Assembly: GCA_036571765.1 (NCBI GenBank)
Contig: BROE01000007.1
Span: forward strand, 4,044,636 to 4,108,635
DNA from: Plecoglossus altivelis
Lineage: Eukaryota; Chordata; Actinopteri; Osmeriformes; Plecoglossidae
Reading direction: 5' to 3'
Length of the DNA: 64,000 nt
The notes under the pieces were generated by a model that was given only the letters and a program-made list of their open reading frames with translations, ran no database searches and had not been told where the DNA came from. A program made the position numbers and the translations under genes. The first letter of the stretch is position 1, and every line of letters begins with the position of its first letter. This document shows positions 1 through 9,741 of this stretch, one piece after another.

Positions 1-262
1 ATGGAAAGGGAGGAAGGGGGGGGGGTACATAGAGGGAGAGAGAGAAAGAGAATGGAGGCCGTAGAAAGAAAACAGAGGAGGTGGAGAGTGTGAGAGATAA
101 AGGGATCAAGATAAAAGAAAAGAAAGAGAAAAAGAAAAGAAGGGGGTGACAGAGAATGAAGAAAATAGAGAGAAGAAAGAGAGACAAAGAAAGAGAGAGA
201 ATATTAAAGAGATAAAGAATATTGATGAGGCAAACAGGAATGGAAAGATTCTTTTATTTCCG
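1..262. other. purine-rich intronic/flanking DNA
   Basis: A-plus-G rich sequence (GAGAGA, AAAGAAAAG) with no splice-supported coding exon. It lies downstream (3') of shisa6 exon 3, so it is probably within a shisa6 intron. Confidence 0.6.
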
Positions 263-352
263 CTGTTCTCATTGGTCCTGGCCAGAGCTGTTCTCATTGG
301 TCCTGGCCAGAGCTGTTCTCATTGGTCCTGGCCAGAGCTGTTCTCATTGGCC
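263..352. repeat. 25-bp tandem repeat, about 3.6 copies
   Basis: The unit CTGTTCTCATTGGTCCTGGC plus CAGAG is repeated almost without change. Each copy contains an inverted CCAAT box (ATTGG). Confidence 0.9.
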
Positions 353-522
353 AGATCTATTAATTCCCTCATCCCTTTCTGTCTGTCTGCGTTTGTTGCT
401 CTGCAGAATGAAAGACGACCGCTGCTACAGTCCACAGATCTGACTGGGCCAGATAACAGACCAGACCCCATGCAGACTGACATGAACACACAGGGCAGAG
501 AGACAGTCACATGATGACCGGC

Positions 523-1390
523 GAGAAAGAGAGAGAGAGGGAGAGAGGGGGAGAGAGATGGAGAGAGAGGGAAAGGGGGAAATGGGGGATATGAGGAGAG
601 AGAGGGGGTAGAGAGGGAGGGAGAATGAGAGACAGAGTGAGGACAAGAGAGATGGACAGAATTGGAGATGGAGAGAGGGGGTGGAGTGTACAAGTGAGAG
701 GTAGAGGGAGAGAATGAAAGAAAGGGAGGAGGAAAGCAAAAGAGAGAGAGAAAATGGAAGAGGGAGAGAGAATGGGAGGGAATGGGAGAGGGAGAGAGAA
801 TGGGAACGGTAGAGAATGGGAGAGGTAGAGAGAAAATGGAAGAGGGGGAGAGAGAATGGGAGAGGGAGAGAGAATGGGAAAGGTAGAGAATTGGAGAGGT
901 AGAGAGAGAATGGGAGAGGTAGAGAGAAAATGGGAGATGTAGAGAGAGAATGGGAGAGGTAGAGAGAAAGAATTGAAGAGGTAGAGAGAGAGAATGGGAG
1001 AGGTAGAGAAAGAGAATGGGAGAGGTAGAGAGAAAGAATTGAAGAGGTAGAGAGAGAGAATGGGAGAGGTAGAGAGAGAGAGAGTGGGAGAGGTAGAGAG
1101 AGAGAGTGGGAGAGGTAGAGAGAGAGAATGGGAGAGGTAGAGAGAGAGTGGGAGAGGTAGAGAGAGAGAATGGGAGAGGTAGCAAGAGAGAATGGGAGAG
1201 GTAGAGAGAGAATAGGAGAGGTAGAGAGAGAGAATGGGAGAGGTAGAGAGAGAGAATGCAAGAGGTGGACAGAGCGAATGGGAGAGGTAGAGAGAGAGAA
1301 TTCGAGAGGTAGAGAGAGAGAATGCGAGAGGTAGAGAGAGAGAATGCGAGAGGTAGAGAGAGAGAATGCAAGAGGTAGAGAGTGCGGGGT
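523..1390. repeat. GA-rich minisatellite (GAGAATGGGAGAGGTAGAGA family)
   Basis: Purine-only tract. From about 780 it becomes a degenerate array with a unit of about 20-22 bp containing AATGGGAGAGGTAGAGAG. Long Ser/Leu/Pro-rich reading frames on the minus strand are artefacts of the repeat. Confidence 0.92.
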
Positions 1391-1882
1391 GAGAGTGAAA
1401 GAATCCAGTCACCAAAATGAACCAGTCGTTCTCATTGCTCACATTTCAGAAAAGCAAACTACAAAGGCAGGCTTTCTTCCGTGTTCTGGATGTGAATCCC
1501 TCTGTACCCCCCCCCCTCCCTCCTGGGGGTAATCAAATACACACCCAGCTAAAGTAAAAGCAAAGACGAAGCAGCTAATTCCGTGTAAACATTAAGGCGA
1601 TGCTTCCTTCATTAGAAAAGCAGAGCGAGAGAGAGAGCCAGAGATGCTCTTCTGCAGCGAGCCCAGGACGCCCGGGGGAGAACGATCGCACCTCCGTGCA
1701 TCGCACCTGACGCCCCTCTCCTTCACCAACACCCGACGAAAGTCACCAAAAGCCCCGTTTCATCATCGATTTAGTATCATGCTCGTTTTGACTTATATTG
1801 ATGCGCTGTCGTGATCATAACGCGTTAACCCAACGTGTATCCGATCATCCCCGCACCGAGTCCGGCTTCGTCATCGTCATGA
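1391..1882. other. unique sequence, no gene recognised
   Basis: Mixed-composition DNA without recognisable coding exon or RNA gene, presumed shisa6 intron. Confidence 0.5.
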
Positions 1883-2207
1883 GCTACGCTATTCCATTAC
1901 GCTATTCCACTACGCTATTCCACTACGCTATTCCACTACGCTATTCCACTATGCTATTCCACTATGCTATTCCATTACGCTATTCCACTATGCTATTCCA
2001 CTACGCTATTCCATTACGCTATTCCACTATGCTATTCCACTACGCTATTCCATTACGCTATTCCACTATGCTATTCCACTATGCTATTCCATTACGCTAT
2101 TCCACTATGCTATTCCACTATGCTATTCCATTACGCTATTCCACTACGCTATTCCATTACGCTATTCCACTACGCTATTTCACTACGCTATTCCACTACG
2201 CTATTCC
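1883..2207. repeat. 13-bp minisatellite (CTACGCTATTCCA), about 25 copies
   Basis: Near-perfect array whose units differ mainly by C/T (TACGC or TATGC) and CAC/CAT. The period is not a multiple of three, yet a long frame stays open because the 39-bp superunit has no stop. There is no evidence that it is coding. Confidence 0.95.
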
Positions 2208-3423
2208 AGCTCCTTTGAGTCTACATTGCTGTTAGCGGAGGTTTGACAAAGGTGTGGTAACGTAGGTGGTGAATGTAACCTTCGTGTGAGATGTTTTTTG
2301 AATCCTGCCTCAGATCCCAGCGGGCGTAGCTGCCGTGGGAAATCTCCCCAAAACACAGATATGTCACCCAGGACACGGAGGCCATCAGCAGTCATCGGGA
2401 CGACAAAACCCAGATAGAGCGGCTGTTGACGTAGCAACAGCAGCCAGGAAGCACGTAGCATAAATCAGGACCCGCGTGAACGTTTTGAACCTGTCCAATG
2501 CAGTAGAAGCGCTGCATATGTCCAAGGCTGGGAACTGGGTAACCAGATACCCTGATACACACCTGCAGCGGCGCGGGCGCACACTCAACGCAAATCACAA
2601 CCACTCACACACCCAGCGCACGTACACGGGCGCACATTTGGGGCGCAAGCACACACACAAATCACCCGCACGTACACACACACACACACCCACGCAGACA
2701 CACATGCACAGGAACGTTTCTATTCAATTCCGGCCCTCCAGGCAGCAGTACCTTGCTGTGCAGCCTGCCAGAGGTGACACCGACGCGGTGTCTGATTTGT
2801 GGAGGCAAAAAGATGGACATGAATCATCAGAGGCTCGCCAACATGGCCGCATACTAATCACCATTTTACCCACAGGAAAACACAGGCAGGAACTAATGAT
2901 ACAAAACTGTAGGAGTGTGCGTGTGGCTATGTATGTGTGTGGTCTGTGTAGGTTAGCGTGTTTGTGTGTGTAAATGTGTGTGTGAGTATGCATTTGCGTG
3001 TGTGTGTATCTGCAGGTGTGTAAGTGTGTACTTCGCAGTGGGAGGGCGAAGCCAGGGTCAGTAAATCTACCCCCACACCATTTACCAGCGCAAACATATT
3101 GTCTGCATTTACAATAATTGCTAAATGCAGGGGAGGGAGTTCATGGAAATGAGCAGACAGGACACGGATCTACACAACTGCCTCGTCAACGTCAGAGAGA
3201 AGCAGGGTTGCCACGACAGTGAAACGTCCCCAGGTGAGCCTGTAGGGGACACCAGGAGGTGTGTGTGTGTGGATCAGACCTGAACACAGTGAAGGGGGGG
3301 GGGGCAAGAGAGAGGGATGGAATGGTGAAAAGACAGAGGGCGGGGTGAGAGGGTGTTGGTGTCTGTAAGAGGAGGTCCGATAGACCTGTCAGTTTGTGTG
3401 TGATGGTTAGGTTTCCAGGTGAC
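2208..3423. other. intronic DNA with CA/TG microsatellites
   Basis: CA-rich at about 2608-2720 and TG-rich at about 2915-3030; the rest is unique sequence. No shisa6 exon with proper phase and splice sites was found. Confidence 0.5.
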
Positions 3424-3640
3424 AGTTAGGTCTGTAGTTGAGGGTTAGGTCTGTAGGTGAGGGTTAGGTCTGTAGTTGAGGGTTAGGTCTGTAGGTGAGG
3501 GCTAGGTCTGTAGGTGAGGGTTAGGTCTGTAGGTGAGGGTTAGGTCTGTAGTTGAGGGCTAGGTCTGTAGGTGAGGGCTAGGTCTGTAGGTGAGGGTTAG
3601 GTCTGTAGGTGAGGGTTAGGTCTGTAGTTGAGGGTTAGGT
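3424..3640. repeat. 19-bp minisatellite containing GGGTTAGG
   Basis: About 11-12 units of GGTTAGGTCTGTAGKTGAG. Each carries the telomere-like string GGGTTAGG, but at 19-bp spacing rather than as contiguous TTAGGG. Confidence 0.92.
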
Positions 3641-3669
3641 AAGGAGTTCCAGAAGAAGAAGATCTCTAC

Positions 3670-3771
3670 CTTTCTGAGGACCTCTGCCCAAGGTGACGAA
3701 GCCAGAAGAGATGAAGTTGTGAAGGTCGTGACCTCCACTGCTGCGGACACTTTCCTTCCCATAGTGGAGAC
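3670..3771 (-). CDS. shisa6: shisa6 coding exon 3, probable cassette exon
   Basis: 102 bases (34 codons) between a TGTACAG acceptor and an AAAG/GTAGAG donor. Both ends are phase 1, so inclusion or skipping keeps the reading frame. It joins exon 2 to give Gly238, then LHYGKE..., LHNFISSGFVTLGRG and PQK. From memory, SHISA6 has a long isoform with a similar insert before the remaining tail; I could not verify that here. A TG-repeat tract directly precedes the acceptor. No further shisa6 exon is visible in 1-3669. Confidence 0.78.
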
Positions 3772-6700
3772 CTGTACACACACACACACAGACAGGTACA
3801 CACAGCCACACACACACATTAGAAACCTTGAACAAGCCCTTTGAAGCATCACGGCCATTAGCGGGAAAAACCAGAGTCAGCAACAATTTTAGCGCTCAAA
3901 TCATTCCCCAATCCCTCCAACACAACACTCCAGACGTCCACCAGATCTACGAGGGCCGTCAACCATCCCAAGGAGTTAACCGCCCGGCCGTAAACAGAAG
4001 AAAACCGACAAATGACACGGCCGCCATGGTTCACACCGTGCGGCTCCAGGTGCAGTCCCTCCCGCTCTCCCGCTAGAGGGTTAACGTGAGGAGTAACGCT
4101 CCATGCGGTCTGCGTTTCGCTTCTGCGAGCGTCGTGACTTCGTCGGCGTGCCCGCGGCGCCGCTGAGGTTAACCCTGGGGGGCCTTCGCCCCTGGAAGCC
4201 CACGTTGCCGCCGTCGGTGGCACTAACCGACCTCTTCAACAGCAATCCTTCCCTGATTTCCACTCCTTTGGCAGGTACATGGACGCTCCTTGCCGCGCAC
4301 ACACTCGCACACACGCCGACGCTCCTCTCCTCACACACGGACATGGATTTACACACACACAGACACTGACAAACTCCTCATACTCACACATACACAGGCG
4401 CCCAACTCATTAAACTGAGCTGGTGTGAAGAGCCTTGAGCACCCTCTTATCGTGGTGGCATGGCTGGACACATTACCAAGACTTCCTCCTTGATATAAAA
4501 GAAGGCATGACTTTCACCTCAACAAGTGCCTCGAGGGCCTGGATAGTAAGTGCGAAGGTGAATACTTTCTTTTATTCATGCTACCTTTTCATATTAATTA
4601 CAGTTTTTCGGATCGCCTTGCCTTTTTCCGCGAGAGGAGGGCAAGAGGGGGAAGGATTGCTGTCGAGGAATTAGACCAGAGGTGGATATGGGGGAGAAGA
4701 AAGAGGTGGTGGAGGAGGTGGGGGCAGAGAGGGAGGGGGAGTTGAGGGTGGAGGAGGTGGAGAAGGAAATGAAGAAAGGGGAGGTGGAGGGGTTTGGGAG
4801 GAGGAGGAATTGGAGGTGGAGGTGGTGGGGTTGGGTGAGCGCCATTGTGCTGCTCCAAGGTCAATTAAACTCAGACACAAGGAGGCGGAGGTCGTTTACA
4901 TGCCTTGGTGATTTTACAGCATCTACAGCCCATCTCTGGTGCTGGGAGTGTGTGTGTGTCTTAGTGCGTGAGTGTGTATGAGATCAGTCATACCTTTCTA
5001 ATCCCTTTGTCTCTGTCTCTTCCTGTCTTCCACTATTTCTGTCTTTTGTCTCTCCCCCCCCCCATTTCTTTCCTCTTTCTCTAGAACTGTCCGCCTGGCA
5101 ACTGCATGCTCCTTTTTGGCCTCTCCATTGACTCTCATGAAACCAGCTGAGCAGAGTTTATAGTGGTGAATCTATCCCATAACGTGCATCGGTCCATAAT
5201 TAACGGTCGCTCTTGGTTGCTAAGGCCTCCCAGGCATGAAAAACCAGCTGCACACCTGCAACCCCTTCCACATTGTCTCTCCCACCCACCCACACACGCA
5301 CGCACTCACAGAGACACGCACGGGTCGAGAGATCTCGGGGGATAATCAGAGATGATGATGAGAGGTGGAGGTGGAGACAGGAATGGGGAGGTGGGGGGGG
5401 GGTTCTGGAGCTCTCGTGGGCTCCTCTGGAGGGTGACTTCAAACACGCTGACGCGGTCGGCACAACGGCGTCGGATTAGCATGGAGTTGATGACTAACGG
5501 GTCCTGAGGGGGTTTGAGGGGTGGGAGGCGGAGCGGGCGGGGGGGCGGAAGGGGTCTGGCAGGGGGTGGGAGGGCAGGTTGGGGGCAGGAAGGGGGGAGC
5601 AGGAGAGGGGCCTGGGGTCACCAGAGATGTTGGACTAGAGCTGGTTTAGGGTGACCTGGTGAGAGCGGGATGCACATGCGGTAGGATGAAAGTGCAGACT
5701 GTATACAATTACTAAAGGGGCTATCGGCAATTCATATCTTAATTAAACTAATTAAATCATGGTTTAGTAATTCAGGCAAAACACAGGCATGCTGTGCAGA
5801 TCTCTCCAAGCGATAAACACACTGCAACCCGTTCGACACACACACTCACACATGTACATGCTCGCACACATCTAACACACACACTCTCGCATGTACACGC
5901 TCGCACACATCTAACACACACACTCTCGCATGTACACACTCACACACATCTAACACACACACACGCATGTACACGCTCGCACACGTCTGTCTAACACACA
6001 CACACGCAAATAATCACGCAGGGTGGTGTTTAAGAGAATGTCCCTTGGTCAGGTCAGAGGGAGGTTGCAAAGTTCGAAGGTTAACGTTGTCAGAAGTGTT
6101 TTCCATCTATTCATGGTCGCTGTAAATGTTTGTTCAGTTGCTTGTGGCCTTTCCAACATGGAAACGGTTGACAACCCTCTAATGAGGTAATCGATTCCAG
6201 CACTATGATGGCATAATAATATGAGCGTGACAAAACGAAGAGTAACATGACTCTCTCCTGCACTTACAAAGGACAAACGTGCTGCAATAAGATGGCAATA
6301 AGTATGTGACTGTACAATAAAAAGGAACAGAATGGAAATGGGTTTGGGTTTGGTGTGGATTACACTCTTCTCTGTTTGGGAACTGTACGCTACGAAGACA
6401 GTCAACAAACAGGTAACATTAGACCCTCTTGAATAAATACATAACCTATGCATCACTTCCTGCTATTGTTTATGTGCTATACGCACATAAACATTCTTTG
6501 AGGGTTGCGGGCAGGTTATCAAATCAAACGAGCATCGCTGTTTTCACAGTAAATACAATGATGTAGAATAGCCCACTGATTAGCACCTACAATCGACGGA
6601 CTCCCTCAGAGAAGATGAGAGAGGAAAATTCTCGCAACCCAAGTCGATCCAGACTTCTCAAGGTCTTCCTGTTATTGTGGTGCTGGGTGTTCTATGTTTA

Positions 6701-8314
6701 CAACCACTACCCAAAACAGAATCCCTCAACGACACAGAGAGGAGGGGAGTAAAAATAGCTTAGACCTTGCAAGCTGGTATCGTATTCTGCTACCCGCTCA
6801 GTTTTGCTTTAGGGGATCTGTAAAAAGATTTTTTTTTTCTGTCGTGTGTTTTTATTTTATTCTTGTCAAGGAATATATCATTCTAGAGATGCTATTGGAG
6901 GCCGAGAGCGATGCGCCAAGGCCACGGTGTCGGACTGCGGCCTGAATTTATAAATATCAGGGCGTGTGTGTTTTTGGAATGCGCCTTCTAAAAACAGCTT
7001 GTATTTTGTGCAGGATGTGATTATTGTGAACCCTGCTGTGACCGCCTGCTTCCAGTCTGTCCTGGATCAAAGGGGAACGGGATGTCGTTTGCACTCTCTG
7101 GTTCTGTTTGATATAGTCCTTGTATCACACACACACACACACTCATGGCCACGCATGCTCCGACAGAACGACACGCGCACACGCATGCAACACCGCCTCT
7201 CGGTCGAAAGAGTCCGGAGAACAGAGAATGCAAAATGGCCTTCTCTCCTGTGCTGAGATCTTCGCCAGAAGTGTCAATCTCAGCAAGTGAAAACTCTTAT
7301 CGGGAGAGTCGCTCTCCTCTGAAGTACTGACGGCTGCGATGTGGGGGCCGCGGCGCGTTGGGGTTGCAAATGAACATGCATTTCTCCACGCGAGCGAACG
7401 CTCTCTCCGACCTCCGCCTTGGTACTGCCTGCAGTTGATTGTGTTAGTGTGAGAAGATCTCCACACACGCATTACCCCCGCCTCCACTGCCAGGCCTGTC
7501 GTGGCTGGTCACATCCACCACCGGAGGCCTCCCTCCCTCCCAGGCCCAGGGAGGGAGGGAGGGTGCTGCTGCTGCTGCTGCTGCTGCAGGGGTGGGGCTT
7601 GGAGTTGGGGCTGGGGCGGGGCTGGGTCTTGAAGCTGGAGTTGGGGCAGGGTAGCTGGGAAGCTGGGGTGGGTGTCTTGTACTGGGGGCTGGGCATGGGG
7701 ATGGAGCAGGGCTCTGAAGCTGGACAGTACTATATAAGCTTGACAGTGCGTAAACACACTCAAGGTCATACTGAGGGCAGTCTGGTGTGCATGACAGTAT
7801 ATTAGACCTGTCCCCTATACAGCACCGTGGCTGGACCAGTAACATCATAAGATTGATAGAGGGAATTGAGGGCAACAGACAGAGGCACATGCTGACAGGA
7901 AGCAGAGCAGCAAGAGATGGGTCGACGGAAGGGGAACAAGAGGGAACCTGAGCCGCTCTCTGCCTCTCTATTCCTGTCGCTCTCTCTATCTTCCTTCCAC
8001 CATCTCCCTATGGCTCTCTCTCTCCATCTCTCTCGCTTATCTTCAACCGTTTCTCTATTTCTCTCTCTGGCTTGTTATCTGGTTCTTCTACACTTCTCCC
8101 GCTCTCTGTCTTTTTCCTTCTGTTTCTCTTTCCGTTGTCTGTCTGTCTCCTCTATATTTGTCTCTCAAGACTTTTCCCTCTACCGCTCGCCTCCTCCCTG
8201 TCTAATTATATTACAGATAGAAGTCAGACAAAAGTCAATATTGCTTAATAAAACCAGGGTGCATTTCTTTCTGTCTGTCTCTGTCTTACTCTGTCTCCAC
8301 ACCTTCTCTCCCCT

Positions 8315-8371
<57 letters not shown>

Positions 8372-9690
8372 GTGAATGTCTGTCTCTTTCTCTGCCCTTT
8401 GCTTCGCTCTCTCTCCACCCCCTACCCCTTTCTCTGTCTATCATTCTCGCTCTCTCTCCCTTCCACTTTCTCCATCCCCCTCTTCCCCTCTGTCCATGAC
8501 CAGTCATATTCACCACTCTCGTCTGTTTTCCCATCCAAGGCTCTGAATCATGCTGCATGCTCTGCTCTGTGAGCTATCACGTCCTGATTGGCTGATTCAC
8601 CCATCCAGCCAATCAGGGGCTATCGCTTCCAGCCCGTCAGAGATGATGCGTCCGCCGCACTGCTGCCCTCGACAGCCACAATTATCTTCGCTAGCTACTC
8701 AAGAATACCCTCCCTCTCTCTCTCTCTCTCCCTCTCTCACGCAAATCGGATGATTACTGGACGTTAACATGGAAGATTACGCGGCTGTCATGGAGGGCAG
8801 AGCTGACACACACACACACAGCGCCACATGAATGCCTTAACCACTCTCTAACAAAGCCCACAGCCCCAATTTTATAATTAAAACACATTTGACTCTCTAA
8901 CAACACAAGTTCCCAATAAAACAAAGCAGCCAGTTGCAGACAGACGATAAACATTGGATTTATGAAGACTCGGTGGTGAACACCAGCCAAGTCTGTTTGA
9001 GCTGCGGCATGCGTGGTCTCCTACCGTGGTTGGACTTGGAGGTGTGGACGGGCGTGTAGTGGTTCTTGGAGGAGGTTCTGACGGGCGTGTTGTCCTTGGG
9101 GGAGCCGTTCATGGCAGCGAAGTTCTCGCAGTCGTACTGGGAGATGGGGATGGGCCCCTGCTGCCGCAGAATGTCTGCTAGGGCTCTGTGTAAACACACA
9201 CACACGGACGCGCACAAGCACACAGACACGCACACACCCATCCACACATGCACCCGAGCACGTGCACGCACACGCAAACACACATCCGCCATCAGATGAC
9301 TGACATAAACCTTAAACCTACAAAACACGCCAGCTCCTGGGTTTTTTTAGAGCTTGATTTGTATGGTGCAGTTCTTCCGTGAGAGCCGCCTGAACTTAAT
9401 TTATTCCAATTTATTTTGATGTTTGTCTTTTTCTCCCCAGCACCCAAACAACCGTTGATGAACTGTGACAGTGCTGTCGTGCCTTTACAAATGATCCAGA
9501 ATGTGACTTTATTTCTGGGGAAAAATGGCAAATGTTCATTGGGAGCTGAAGCAACGATGAGTGTATGAGAATGTGCTGTAATTGGGTTGAATGTGAGTGT
9601 TTTTCAGCCCAAACCAGGTGCGTATGGAGGTAAGAAGCCCTCAGGGATGATGAGAAACAGGAAGCGAGAGTGACTGAGGGGAGGGGGGAG

Positions 9691-9741
<51 letters not shown>

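Larger units (their letters stand above)
3772..9024 (-). other. shisa6: shisa6 intron between coding exons 2 and 3
   Basis: 5.25 kb bounded by the donor at 9024 and the acceptor AG at 3773-3772. It contains GGA-rich, CA, CTG and CT tracts and stretches of unique AT-rich sequence (about 5690-5790, 6050-7080). No additional coding exon is supported. Confidence 0.8.

Noticed and set aside
319..1371. Minus-strand 350-codon Ser/Leu/Pro frame and two overlapping ones
   Set aside because: All three frames of the GA-rich array are open; pure repeat artefact.
1..3669. Remaining shisa6 exons
   Set aside because: No phase-1 exon with the expected tail sequence; presumably beyond the left edge.
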